Assembly (NCBI GenBank): GCA_013397075.1
Contig: VWZS01003386.1
Location: 310,583 to 374,582 of the forward strand
DNA: 64,000 bases
Reading direction: 5' to 3'
Source of the DNA: Rhabdornis inornatus
Taxonomy: Eukaryota > Chordata > Aves > Passeriformes > Rhabdornithidae
Shown here: piece by piece, positions 25,501 through 37,869 of the stretch
How positions within the stretch are numbered: the first letter of the stretch is position 1
Layout of the letters: the number at the start of each line of letters is the position of its first letter
Translations under genes and position numbers: made by a program
The notes under the pieces: model-generated
What the model was told of the DNA's origin: nothing
The model's input: only the letters and a program-made list of their open reading frames with translations
Database searches by the model: none

Positions 25501-28500
25501 TAGTGGTTACTCCCAAATAAAAGCTGAGCACCCAGCCTTACTCAGGACAACTTCTAGGCTGTGGGAACCTGAAGGCTTATGCTGACCTTTTAAGGAAACC
25601 AGGCAGGGACCCCATGTCAGCCCCTTCCCAAACACCCAATGCTGCTGGAACACAACTCCCTGCTGCGTGCAGTGCACAGCTCTGTGGCCTCCAGCAGCCA
25701 TGCGAAGGGGACATGGCCGCAGCCGTGCAAGGTCAGAGGTGTGAGGGCTCTGCTCAGTGGGAAACCACCACCATGAGGCTTTCAGAACTTCAGCTAGACA
25801 GAAGAACTGTCAGCAGTGGGAAAAGGGCAGCTGCTGGTCCCGCCAGTAAAAGCAAAAAAAAAGGAGAAACCAGCCCACCACGGCTTCCGATCGGATGTGA
25901 CAGCGCTGTCTGAGGTCCTCAGCAAACCAAGTCTGTGTCGCAAGTGCAGCAGGAGACCCAGGAGCTCCCAAGTGAGGGGAAGCGGAGAGCTCCAGGACTG
26001 TGGGGAGGGGAGCCACCCAAAGCACTCCTGAATCTGCACTAACCTGCAGGCAGCTCTCTGTGCCTGCTCACACACCTTGGGAGGCAGCCCAGCTCTTGGT
26101 TCCATGTGTGCCACAGCCCTGTTAATGCTCGTATCCTGTCCTGGCAGCCTTCCCTGAGCAAGGGGTGGGTTTTTCCAAGAAAACCAGAGACAGATTGTTC
26201 CGTATAGCTGGGGAAAATAAGAGCCTCTAGCATCCCTGTGCTGGCCAGGGAAGATGGCTGCAGGCAGCCTTTTCCCAAACAGAGCAAAGCATTCCCACCA
26301 GGCCCCCCACGCCCTTGGAATAATTCAGTTTTTGTGGAATCCAGTCACTGAAAAAAAAAGGAAAAAACAACACAGAGAACCCTTCCCCAGGCCTGCAGCA
26401 ATATTTTGTCTGTAAATAATCTAGAGAGCAAGGTCACATTCTCAAGTGAGCACAGTGTGGGGAGGGTGGGCAGGGGGCAGAGGGGGATGAGGAACAGGGA
26501 ATGCACAACCCCCAGCCCCAGGCACAGCTAGGCTGGGGACCAGGGGAGAGTAGGAAAAGGGGGCTGGGGGAGAAGGCAGAGCAAAAAAGGGCTCTAGGGG
26601 TAAGAGGCGAGATGATTTCACCCTTCTTTCACCAGCTGTCCCTGAAGCAGGGACAAACACCACCTCCAACCTCCCACACTTCAGCATATCTCACCAGTGC
26701 AGGATGGTGTGTGGTACAGGGCTGTGCAGGGCCCAGCCTGCCCTGCTGCTGCTTCCTGGGGATGATGGCAGCAACTCATGTGGGCACAAGTTGCCCTCCT
26801 CACTGGGGAGCATCCTGCACCACTGGTGCATGGCTGCAACGATGGAACCATGAGCAGTCCCAGGGAAGCTGTGGCTGTCCTGCCCCAGTGCTCCCTGCAG
26901 GGATAGTACAGATGTGCCAACCCTGACACCCCTGGCACTCACTGAGTTTGTGCCAAAGGCACTGAGGTCCAGGCTTTTCTGGATTGCTGCTGGAGAGGGC
27001 TCTCAGTGGCAGCTCCAGCATGGCCACCAGCACTGCCACAGCTGCTGGCCAGGCCACAGCACCCAGCCTCACCCTGCCACAGGGCAGCTCCCCCGGGACA
27101 AGGGGATGGGGCTCACCTGGCTCGCTTTGCCAGCTCAGGCAGCTCAAAGCCCTTTGCCAGCCATGCAGGAAGGGGAGCAGGGGCACTCTGGGAACCACCC
27201 ACAGCCTGGATCGAGCACGGAGCAGATGGCAGGACAAACACCGCCGGGATTTCTGTTTCACATAATCTTTTGCCCTGCTCACTCCCACGCTTAACCTTTC
27301 CCTCCCACGGAGCAGGACTTTGCTTGGAAAAAGCGACCAGGAAACCTGGAAGGGTTTCAGAGTGGCAGGTGTTCTGCTCTGAACATCACCAAGGACAATA
27401 CACAAGACCCCAGATGATTTTTCTTCTCCTTAAAAACAGACACAGGCAAAATTTTTGCTGTTTTGTGCCTTTTTCAAAACAGTTTATGAGTAATTTTTTT
27501 CCTTTTTCTAGATGAGAAGGGTGATGCTGCTGTGCCAGAGAGCTGCCTACAGGACTGGCAGTGAGAACACTTAAGGATGGCAGGTTCTTCAGGCCACAGC
27601 TCTGAGTGACCTGTGCTGAGCAGCAGCCCTGGCAGGAGAGGTGCCCAGGCTGGGACTGCCAATCAGACACTGCAGGTCTATGTCCTTCAGGGCACATAGC
27701 CATTTGGGAAAAAAAAAAAAAAGAAAAAAAAAAGGGGAAATATTTAAACCTTGCACATTTTACAGACTATTCAGAGCCAGAACACTAAGGGGTTTCTATG
27801 GAGTTTTGGGATGGAAACCACTTACTGACTGGCTGACTGCAGGTCAAGGCTTCCACAGCAGGCAGTGGCTGTTCAACAGCCCCACACCCCTGTCACAGGG
27901 ACACTGTCATGGCCCAGTGGTGCTCCTCTGCACGGGGCTGTGTGAGGATCCAGCACAGCCTGGGCAGAAATCCAGCCCCTCCCCAGCAGCACTGGCACCT
28001 GCCTGGAAACGCCACCAATCCAGCCTGGGTATGAATTACTCAGGAAACCTCATCACTTGTAGGGTCCCAGTATAATCAGGTTCCACATTTACATCTCTGC
28101 TGGGTATCAGGAAACAAGCATTTGCCTTGACTGTCAAGCACCATCAGCTCTCAGCTGCCACTGATCACACCAGCACCATTTTACAAGGTTATTTTACACA
28201 CGACTGGTGGAATTTGTTCTTGCTCATGCATCAGAATCATTAGAGAGTCATCTAACCACCACCCATCCAGTACAGCACCTGTATGGCCACTCCTTCATGG
28301 GCTTGTGCTTGGCACCAAGAAGCAGCCATGCTCATGCTGCCAAGGGCAGCCCAGCACTGGGTGCATCCCAGCAGGGCCACGCTTCCAGCAGGCAGGCTGC
28401 TGGGACCTCTGGGAGCACATCCTCTGTCTAAGGAGAGGGGGAAAGCCCCAAACTGGCAGTGGCACAAATCAGCCACATCCAGCCAGAGGAGCTGGAGGGT

Positions 28501-31500
28501 CCAGCCTGTGTGCCAGGAGGGTGGGTGATGAGAGTGCTTTTGCCGGCAGTTCCCAGAGAGAGAGGAGTTAACACTGTCTGCCCTGCACCAACTCCTCACC
28601 AGAGCAACATGGCTCTGTATTTTAGGAGTTCCCAAAGAGCTCATCGTAAGGCTTCATAATTAATGTTTCAAAACTAATTACAACAGCCTGGGATTCTCCT
28701 GAAGACAATAACAGCTACAAGGAAGAAGCCAACCAGCCATTAGCAAGCACACTACAAACAGTGCTCTCTCCCCAGCCTTTGATGAAGCCCAATGGTTTTG
28801 CCCTTTTACTATTACGCATTGCAAATTAAAAGTGCCAGCAAGAACTCCTGGCTTTGGTGTCAGGCTGCAGAGCAGGCTGCCCAGAGCAGAACTCCAGCTG
28901 CCATCTCCAGTCCCCCCAAGGTGCAATGCAGCACAGAAATCTCCCCTGTCCTTAGACTGAATGAGGCTGCCCTTCCCCACACAGCTTCTTAAGGGTATAA
29001 GCCACATTTGGTAACAAAAAAGACAGTACCAGAGGCTGTAAGCAGGGTGTGGGGCTCCTGCTGTTACTCACCATGTGCTGAGCTGTTCAGAGACAAACAA
29101 AAGAGCAGGTTGGGTCAAACACAAGCACTCCCTCAAGTGAACTGTAGTCACAGGTCAGAATCATTAAAGCTATTAAATCCAGAAAGCACTAACTTTCTGC
29201 AATGCCTACAGTGGCTCTCTGCACACAGAGAGGCTTTTCCAATGCCTTGCACTGCAGTCTCTTACCACAGAATACAACAGAATCACTCATCCCCATGGCC
29301 AGCATGGCCCTAACTGAACTAAAGCACTCATTTTAACAGGTTTAATTCTTAACTGAAAGAAATGTGCAACACACACCAGCTTCGGTGAACATCCAGAAAC
29401 CATGAGACTGTCAATGGGCTGTAGTGCTAGAAACTTATCACAGGCAAAAAACACAGCCTGTTTGAAAAGACACTCTGACAAGGAAAGCCAGGTCCTCACT
29501 TCCACCTCTCATTTGAATTAAACAAATAGACCAAGCCCAAGCAGAGAAAAAGTCCAACAAAAATTATCTCGTTAGTTCAGCAGAGAGTTGATTTTTAGAC
29601 TTCCTGCATTTGACTTCAAGTAAATCAGGATTTTATGCTCTTATTTTTAACTCTGTTCTCATTTAAAAACTTCAGTTAGTGACAAGATAATTGTTAAGAG
29701 TTTGAAGATAACATTTAAAAGTGTTCCTAATAATGGCAGCATCTAAGAAGGAATTACACTGACACTTTTTAAACCTGAAAGCAAGTAATTTCCCAGCTCT
29801 CCCCACACAGCATTTTGTCCTGGCAAGGACAACTCAGCTCGAGTCTGGTACAGAAAGCAGCCAGAGAAATAGAAGTAAAACCCGGAAGTTTGTTTTCATT
29901 ATCTAAACAGAATGAGCACAAGAAGTGAAATTATGTGAATAAATGCTATGCACTTGACTTTTTTTCTTTCCAGTGATTCTCTGGGGGGGTTTTGGCCATC
30001 CAATTGCTGAGTCACTTGTAACAGGGCTCTCCTGTCCTACCCAGGCTTGGGTACCACCCTGCAGTGTGGATGGTGAGAAAAGGACACAGCACCAGCACCA
30101 ATTCCTCCAGTGAGACGTGCCAGACCAGATTCTTTGCATACCACAGCAAAGCAGCTCACCAACTGCCATGTAATACCATCCTGCAACTCACGTTTTTGAG
30201 CACTAACACTGCCTCATTTTTTCCAAGTTAAAAAGAAACCTACTGGCTAGTTCAGTGCTCTTAAGAAGCCTGATGAGTAAATTGTTTTTTCCTTTAATGA
30301 GCAGCTGGGCTGCTGCAACAGCACTGCAACCTTGGCCTGTAGTTCCAATGGATGCCCCTTTAGAAGGGAAGGGAGGCAGCAGGTGCAGCACTAGCAGGTA
30401 ACACTGATAGCTTCAGTGAGACCACTGTGAGCACCACTATAAACTGGGAACACCACTTTCCCCATTCCTCCAAAGGTCTTCATACACAGCACAGCAAGAA
30501 AGACGCAAAACTGGTATGAGCAGCCAGGTGATGGAAGAGCCCAGCCAGCACCTTCACTCCCCTCCTTTTCCCTCAAATGCAAGATGCTGCCAGCATTTGT
30601 TGGGCCCCCTGCAGAACCTGCAGCTATTGCATTGTGCTAATCTCCAGACACTTCCCATCTGCATTTAAAGGAACGAACAGCAGCATCTTGCTTCCCTTTT
30701 CTGAGGCAGAAAAGCGGATGAACAGCAGTTTTCAATTGAGAAATACATTACTTCATTGAGGCAAATGTCAGGTGGAAACTGAAATAAAAATATTTTTAAA
30801 AAATTAGAAGTCATGCAAACATTAGTTAGTCTGAATTGCCCTGAAATCAATGGGGCTCCAGTGATTTAAGTCCTGCTCTTCAATCCTACATTCCCATGTC
30901 AGCAGAGAGCAGCAGCATGGCTCTAGCTAAGACAGGCAGTTACCCCCTTGTGCCAGGTTTCAGCAGCCTGGGCTGTGATCCCTGCTCCCAGCAGAAACCA
31001 GAGCAGCCTGGCTCCAGGCAGTATTGCCACTCACTGCAGAGCTGCACTGCAGCCTTCTGACCCAGCCTTGCAGCCTTCCTGGCTCTTAGAATCCACTCCT
31101 GGCTTCTCCCAGGCCAAGAAAGACTGGCAGATGCTCTTCAAGCTGCACGTTGGAAAAGGTCAGGTTTACACCAAAAGCTCATGTGACTTTGTTAAAGGAC
31201 ATTTCCAGACTGTGTTTGTTGGGGGCTTTTTTCATTTTTCCAGAGCAGATTGTAAAAGCCAGCATAAATATCCTCTCTGCTATTGTTTTTGTGGGGCCTG
31301 CCAGATCAGATTACACTGAAAATAAAGATACAGACATTTTATCTTTGTTCTGTTTAGCACAGGAGAGATATCTGACCTCTGTTTAGAGCATTTCTTGCCC
31401 TGTCATTCCCCATGCTTTTCATCATATATTCCCCTAAGCACCCCACATTTTAGAAAATACTTTCAGCTCCCAGGACCAATCAGCCCACTCCCACTGTGGA

Positions 31501-32659
31501 CAAAGTTCCAGGCACTGCAGCCTCCTGGATGACTGCAGGCAGGTGCCCAGAGCACTCAGCTGCCACACACAGGCATCATCCCTGCAGGAACTTGAGAGAG
31601 GAACCGAGCACAGTCCTGCACCATGGACTCCCAATCCTCTTGCTGAGAGGCAAGCTGGAGTTTAGAGAACTGGAAGTCAGAGAACAAGCAACCATTTATT
31701 CAGAGCCAGCAGTGTGAGGGGGAGGACCACCAGCTCAGCTCCTTCCTGCCTCCGCGGGACTTACCACCCCTGAATGCCCCTTTTTGTCCTTCTCACCACA
31801 TCTGTGGCCAGCCAACACAACGCTGCTCTGTCCAGCCTGAGGCCGTGGCTGCTGCACGCCTGCCCCAGGGCCCAATGGCCAGCAGAAGGAGAAGCAGGGT
31901 GGCCGCTGCCAACCACACTGATGCTGACCTGGCTGCTGGGCTGATGAGCTTTCCCAAGAGGAAGTCTGCTGCCCACTGGGTGCTCTTCTCACCAAGGAGG
32001 GCCCTCTCAAAGGGCAGAGCCATGGGCCCACAGGCAGCCAGGGAGGGGGGCAGAACAATGGACTTGCAACATTTAACAAGCATCAGAGCCCCCAGTTTGG
32101 AGACAGGGGCATGAGACCACCTTTTAAAAGAGTAAAGCCCAACACTCTCAAAGATTACAGCTGCTCAGTAGGACTAATCCAAGAAGGCTGGAACTCCAGC
32201 AACACACTGTACAGTCGTCATAACGTGTATCAGAAACTCCAGTTTCGGTAAAAAAAATGTATGTGTGAGAGCAGCAGCAAGTCTTGATAGAGAAGAAACA
32301 AGAGCTCTGTCACTCTCTACAAGCAAGAGCAACTCTTGGAGGAGGCTGACTGCACCTACCTATGCTAGTAAACTTAGGAAAGCTCTAATCTACAAAACCA
32401 CCAGGTTGTTTCCAGTCACGACAGCAAAGATGGACCTTTTGGATGGGATTTTCCCCTCAGGCTGTGTTAGCTCCAGTCTGGACTTCAGGACTGCATTGAA
32501 GACTGGTATCAAACTACTCTGGTGCTGCTGAGTCCTCATCTCAGGTCAAAGCACCAGCAATACAGTGAATATAAACTGATGCATCCAGGTAACCACCAAA
32601 ACACTCACTGTCTGAGCACCAGCATCCATCCGATCTAATAATCAGAAAGGTTTTTTAAA
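22501..32659. other. Intergenic, no gene recognised
   Basis: Ten kb of mixed DNA left of the BCL2L10 3' UTR. It has an A-rich tract at 27709-27733 and ORFs of up to about 200 codons (for example 26800-27405 minus) with no known motif. AT-rich stretches occur at 29520-29780 and 32100-32400. The interval to the convergent neighbour gene is expected to be empty by analogy with the human locus. Confidence 0.55.
27709..27733. repeat. Interrupted poly(A) tract
   Basis: About 14 A, one G, then about 10 A. There is no recognisable retrotransposed sequence directly 5' of it, so it may be a plain homopolymer rather than a retrogene tail. Confidence 0.8.
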
Positions 32660-33692
32660 ATAAAAATACTTAACATTTATTACTTAACCTCTGAAGTCAC
32701 CATAGTAAAATTGTACACATTGTGAATAATGCAGGAACATTATTAAAAAGCTACAAGAAACATAAGGCAATTTGTACAACCATTGAAAGAAATACACAGC
32801 ATTTTGAAAACAGAGTGAAATATTACTCAAACAAGACAATGCTTGATACACACTAGAGTGACAAGAACCAGCATTAAGTTTTAAACAAAAATAAAGATGT
32901 CATGGCCACAAGTATTATACAATGATAAATACTTCAAAAATATATTAAGATATATGGAAATTCTCACTTTGTAAGGGAAATCCAGAGAAATTCCAGCCTT
33001 CACTGGATTTCAATATACCAATTAAGGTTTAATATTTAAATTCTTTTCCTTTCAGTAGGAACCAGTACTGCAGCCATTACTGTCCTGTATCAATACTTAC
33101 CTTCTTGTAGTGTAATGAATTCAGCCTTATGTTACATTAAGCCCTAATGCTTCTTGCATCACAGGCACCAATTGCTCTAAATCAACAAATGAGTTGCCTT
33201 TTGATTACAAGTGCTGTGCACCACGTTTGAAGCCATAAACCACGTTAGATCACAGTCAATGTTCACCCACTTTACAGCATTAATGAATGCGGGTTCCAAG
33301 ACTTGCCTCCATGTAAGTAAAACGTCTTGAACAGAGGGTTTAGTAGCAATCCCACCATAATGTTTTCCTAGCATAACACCAAGCACTCAGAAGTTACAGT
33401 ACATGAACCATGCTAGAGTTTAGGTTACACCTTCAAAAAAGAAAGTCCAGAGGATGTTTGGAGACAACAGGTTTTGAACACACACAAATAGTACTCTAGT
33501 ACACATTTGTTTGTGCCGTTACTGGGTAGTGAGTGAAGCAGTTTATAGCCAAGGATTTGGTGAGGCAGTTTTCTGAGCCAGTTTAAAAATATAGACTTCT
33601 TCTTAGAGGGTCTGTTCTATAGAAAATAAAGTGAAATTTGATAAATTGTCAGTTTTGAGAGTACTTTCCCAGGGCAAGATCCGTGCGTGGGC
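32660..33692 (-). other. BCL2L10: BCL2L10 3' untranslated region (probable extent)
   Basis: About 1.03 kb of AT-rich, ORF-poor sequence after the BCL2L10 stop, running to the first canonical minus-strand AATAAA. The extent is inferred from that signal. Confidence 0.55.
32676..32681 (-). terminator. Candidate BCL2L10 polyadenylation signal AATAAA
   Basis: TTTATT on the plus strand, about 1.0 kb past the stop codon of BCL2L10. Cleavage would be near 32655-32665. It is the first canonical signal I found after the stop. Confidence 0.5.
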
Positions 33693-33824
33693 CTACCGCA
33701 CCAAAAGGAAGGCCAGTCCTGCCATGCCGATGCCCGCTGCTGCTGCCATGATGGCGTTGCCGATGGTGCTGCTCTGCTCAGCTGCCTCCGAGCCGTGCCT
33801 GCCGAAGAAGCGACAGAAACCATC
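33693..33824 (-). CDS. BCL2L10: BCL2L10 exon 2
   Basis: The acceptor is TGTTGCAG. The exon encodes DGFCRFFGRHG (end of BH2), a short polar linker and the membrane anchor, and stops at TAG (33695-33693). The single intron inside the BH2 region matches the usual intron position of BCL-2 family genes. Confidence 0.93.
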   Translation of the reverse strand, partial: DGFCRFFGRHGSEAAEQSSTIGNAIMAAAAGIGMAGLAFLLVR

Positions 33825-35637
33825 CTGCAACACCAACAGAAAGGACACTCAGTAGCTTGCAATTAACCGGGTTTCTTTAACAAGCCTTCGAGCAGTTTCA
33901 TCCTCCCGACTCAGCCTCTGTCAGCTGCAGAAGTCTCTATTTCAGTCATCAAAGTCTACACCCACTGCCTTGGGCACAGGCAAAAATGCTTTGTGAGAGC
34001 CTTTGCACAAGGCAACCAAAAGGAGTAGCTACAATTGTGTGTATAGTTTGCTCAACAGACAGTTGGACACTTCCTATTGAGATGCTCGGTGTGTCATTAC
34101 ATATTTTTGCCCTTTTAGGCAAGTTTCTGATGGAAGTTGCCAGCATTGTTCCTCCTAATTTAAGTTTCAGAAAGCATCTAAAACACAGGATATGGAAATT
34201 TCCACTTTTAAGACAGGAGCCCAAAGCCAGTCCCGTCTCAGTGGATGTGGGACTGATTACACACTCCCTTGGAAAGGCCGGGTGGACACTGCTCAGAGCT
34301 GACCTATGACAGAGCAAAGCTGGCAGCTGCTCTCCCAGATCATTGTGATAATCAGAAGCGGCAGCAACACAACTCCAGATGGTCGTGTTTGAACTCTGCT
34401 CCGCAGATGTCTATGTAAACAAGTTATACTCTTAATTTCTTCCGGAACTTTGTTCTTTACACTTTGATTTGTGCGAATAGGCAATATGATTTTGCCGATT
34501 TTGCCAAGTGACAGTGTATGCTGCAGCCAACCACCACGCTGTTCTGAGTTGCCAGATGGACCAGTGACCACTGGAAAACCAAGTTCATTTTGGTCTCTGG
34601 AAAAAACGAAACCAGCAGCTACTTCCCTTCCTTTCTATTTTTAGTGCTTATTTGTACTGACATAAAGTATTCCACTAGGACTGGGAACGGGAAACGAGCA
34701 GTTCTGTGGGATAGCTTTTTTTTTTTTCAGAAACACAGGTAAAACTGCACCAATGCCTTAAAAGCTGTACCTTCAAGTGTGCATCTCCTTCCTCCCTAGG
34801 CCCGACCTGACTGGCTTCGTGACAGACAGTAAAAAGAGCCGCAGGTCTGGAGGGTAGGTGCCTTAATGCACAAGTGTACTTAAGAACTGGCACAGGTTTG
34901 TGCTCACACCTGAAAGAGGACCTGTGCCAGCCTGCTCGCCGAAATGCACAGGCTGTGGATCCGAGGGGAAGGCAAACCTCACTCCCTCAGCCAGCAGCAT
35001 CACTCCTGCGATGGAAGGAGGCTGCATCCCAATGGGGCCATGTGCGGGCACGGGAGGGGAGGGATCTGGCTGCGCCGCAGCACTGGGGGCCTGCAGGCAC
35101 CCCGATGGCTCAGGGCATACCCACGTGTACCGGGATGGCCAGCAGCCCTCAGGGACACACCGCGTGTGGCGATGGCCAGCAGCCCTCAGGGACACACCGC
35201 GTGTGGCGATGCCCCCAGCGACGCTCCGCGTGGGTGCCTCGCACGCCCATCGCCGACACCGACAAGGGCACGTCTCCCCCCGGGACACACCGCTGCACGG
35301 AGCCGGGGGCTGGCCTGCCCCGCTCACCGGGGAGGGGGCGAGGGTCCCGGCACCCGCCCCAGGCCGCTCCCCGCCGCCCGTCCCCGCTCACCCATCCGCC
35401 GTGCGCCTCCAGCCACTCGCCGCGCTCCTCGGCCAGGTATGCGGCGAGGTGGGCGGCCAGGCAGCGCGGTCCATCGCCGCAGCCCCGCTCGGCCAGCGCG
35501 GCCGCCAGCGTGCCGGCGAACACCACGAGCGCCAGCAGCCGGCCCCAGTTGAGGCCACCGTCGGCCTCCAGCTGCGCCGCCACCCTTCCGAGCAGCGCGG
35601 CCGCCTCCCGCGGCTCGGCCCGCGCCAGCGGNGGCAT
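33693..35637 (-). CDS. BCL2L10: BCL2L10 (avian NR-13), BCL-2 family apoptosis regulator; N-terminal part missing at an N
   Basis: Two coding exons are visible: 35392-35631 (80 codons, plus a probable start ATG at 35637) and 33693-33824 (43 codons and TAG). They join in phase 0 between Trp and Asp, giving 123 readable residues. The BH1 motif is GGLNWGRLLALVVFAGTLA, BH2 spans the junction as EWLEAHGGW then DGFCRFFGRHG, and the C-terminus is a hydrophobic tail anchor (IMAAAAGIGMAGLAFLLVR). Family knowledge: BCL2L10 proteins sit on mitochondrial and ER membranes and bind pro-apoptotic partners; bird NR-13 is anti-apoptotic. The avian protein is about 177 residues as I recall, so about 50 N-terminal residues, including BH4, are absent. 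They appear to be lost in the single N at 35632: ATG-CC lies directly upstream of it and Pro-Leu-Ala-Arg-Ala directly downstream. The adjacency to GNB5 on the same strand supports the call. Confidence 0.93.
33825..35391 (-). other. BCL2L10: BCL2L10 intron
   Basis: A 1567-bp intron. Its upstream part near exon 1 is CpG-rich and holds a 37-bp minisatellite. Its downstream half is AT-richer with no recognised element. Long ORFs on the plus strand here are shadows of the CpG-rich sequence. Confidence 0.85.
35134..35207. repeat. 37-bp minisatellite, two near-identical copies
   Basis: The unit begins GATGGCCAGCAGCCCTCAGG and includes GACACACCGCGTGTGGC. Two adjacent copies are identical by eye, with a degenerate partial copy upstream (35101-35133) and another downstream to about 35230. 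It lies in the CpG-rich part of the BCL2L10 intron. Confidence 0.85.
35392..35637 (-). CDS. BCL2L10: BCL2L10 exon 1 (incomplete)
   Basis: GC-rich coding sequence starting PLARAEPREAAALLGRV right after the N at 35632 and ending GEWLEAHGGW before a GTGAGC donor at 35391. The in-frame ATG at 35637-35635 is followed by CC and the N. I infer that it is the authentic start and that about 50 codons are collapsed into the N, because a protein starting there and continuing directly would lack BH4. Confidence 0.88.
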
Positions 35638-36110
35638 CCCTGGAAAGGCGTCTGCGGCAGATTGCTGCGGGCCTCTCTGGGCAGCCGAGGGACACGCTCA
35701 GTTTTCGGGTGCTGGCTCTCCAATATTTACTTTAATTCCTTTTGGGTTTTATTTCTGTTCCACATTAGTGGCCCGCCCGAACCTGTATTCTTTGCATCAA
35801 AGGAGATGTAGGTGTTCCAGGATCATGGGGTGAGTACAGTATGTATTTACCCAGCAAAGGCAGTGGCTTTTTGATGAGCATACAGGCAAAATATAGGATT
35901 AGGACCTTCATGGTGCAAAGGTCGGGCCCTTCACACTGTTGGTGTGAAGTAAAGTGGCTGAGAACACCGCTTGCCGAGGGTGTCATATCACAGCGCACGG
36001 AGCTGCCCGGCAGGACACGTCCCTTGCACCCTGCTGTGCCCCGGCAGCTCCGAGCACTGCCGGCTGCTTCCCGGCCATCGCGACTCCCTGAATGCCGCCT
36101 CAGGATAGGT
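35638..36110 (-). promoter_or_regulatory. BCL2L10 5' flank / probable promoter
   Basis: Sequence directly upstream of the probable BCL2L10 start. The first 80 bp are moderately GC-rich and could be 5' UTR. Beyond is an AT-richer stretch (35720-35770), then CpG-containing sequence near 35960-36100. No decisive TATA box or start site can be assigned. Confidence 0.4.
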
Positions 36111-37869
36111 GGCACAGGTACAGGCACAGGTACACCCAGCCTGTGTGTCCTGCTCGGTGCCGTTCGCAGGTGAGGTGTTGGTGGCGTGGGGCAGAGGTGG
36201 CTGTGACCGCAGTGTCACACACAGCCCTGCTGTGCAGAGCACTGCCGCAGCTCCTGGCACCGCGGCACGCTCTCACCTCTCGTCCCACAACCGCCTCAAG
36301 GTGCCTAACGCGCCAGCACAGGACTGCTTGGCTTCACTCCATCTGTCTTGAGATACAGCTGTCTCCATTTCACATCCCCACTAGAAAATCTAAAAATAGG
36401 TAGTTGGAATCAATCCTGTTGCAATTTCTCAGATCGCTATCAAGAATTGGCCTGATTGGCCCTTAGAGTCCCTCCTAAGGCAAACTTTAGTTCTACATCC
36501 CCGTATTTGGCTTTTGTTGTTTTGAAGCAGGGAAATACAGTCTGGTTATATGCTAGAGCAGTGGCTGGAATGAGATCTTCACTTTTCACAAGAGCTTTAC
36601 ACACATGCTTTTAAAACTATTTTTCCTTATGGTTGTTAATCCTGGGGCAGGAATTTCCTATTGCATTCCTCACAGCAGGAGTGCAAGAGGGAGAGGCTGC
36701 TCTTTCTCTAGCAATATCCTTTTCCACCCTTCCTGTTTATATAGCATTTTTGTTTAACAGGACAGAGCCGTCTGACAGTGATGGCCCCAGCCAAACCCCC
36801 CTGTCTACACACATTTATGGAATAGAGGTGTTTCTGGCACAAATAGCTTGACATACCAACAGGGAAATCTCGAAACGCTGGGTTTTCCAAAGCCTCTCCG
36901 ACAGCCTTTAGTGAGTAGAAAACACAATGAGTACTTCAGTGTTCTGTTCCTCTAAGTGTCATTTATCTGATGGGAAGTTGAGGCCCATCCTGGTTCGTGT
37001 TTTCACCATTACCTCAGGAACAAAGAGATTTCACAGGTGGCAAGCCCATGCACACACAAAGGCAGTGGCCCTGAAGTGCAAAACCCACAGCATTTCTCCA
37101 TGCAAGAACAGAAGCGCAAGATGCAATATCAAACTCACTTTCACTGGATCTGGTGACAGTTTGGGCACTGATGTCACTCAGAACAAGCTGGCTGAGCACT
37201 TTCCCTGGGCCCTCAGAAGAGGGGAAATGAAACAATGCACCTAAATTAGGAAGGTGCTTTTTTCAGTGACTAAACTGAGCACTTCCACCAGCCACCTTAA
37301 GGCTGACCATAAAACCTACACTGAAATGGAGAGGAGCTGGCCACAGTTCTCAGTTGTCTCAGTTCTCTCCTGACAAGGCAGAAAGCTGAACTGCTGCACC
37401 TCCAGGTCATCTGCACAGCTGGTTTACCCAAAAAGTCACAGCCTGGGCCCTCAGCAGAATTTCAGTGCCTGGCTTTTCACTGGCATGCAGCTGCAACACA
37501 AGGAGCTCCCACAAAACATATACTATGCATTTTCCAGTTCCTTCTTGGGTATGGCAATAAAGATCTGGAAAGAAAACATTACATTAGCTGTGATCCTTCT
37601 GAGCAGGAAAACAAACTGAATTCTGGCCTTCTGAATGCAGGGCATTTCAAGTACTTTCCTGGGCTGCTCACTCTCATTTGCTGTGGTTCACCTTGGGTAT
37701 TTCCAGAAGCAATTTTCTGGCAGATCTGGATTTTACCCGAGATTTTTGCAGGAGAAATCATTTAAGAAACTGTGAGGTGCAAAAAGCGTATATCAAAAAA
37801 AGCAGAAAACCAAACAGCTACCATTACAAATACCTAAGCAATGGGAAGAACTACTATATACACGTTGTC
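36111..37869. other. Intergenic spacer between BCL2L10 and GNB5
   Basis: About 1.76 kb between the BCL2L10 promoter region and the probable GNB5 poly(A) site. The first 200 bp stay CpG-containing; the rest is unremarkable. No gene was recognised. Confidence 0.7.

Noticed and set aside
26800..27405. 201-codon minus-strand ORF
   Set aside because: No recognisable motif; overlaps several plus-strand ORFs of similar length in GC-rich DNA, as expected by chance.
27700..27740. Poly(A) tract as the tail of a processed pseudogene
   Set aside because: The sequence 5' of it encodes nothing recognisable and no target-site duplication is visible.
34874..35833. 319- and 303-codon plus-strand ORFs
   Set aside because: They are antisense shadows of BCL2L10 exon 1 and the CpG-rich intron; the minus frame carries BH1/BH2 and correct splice sites. 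They also run through the N.
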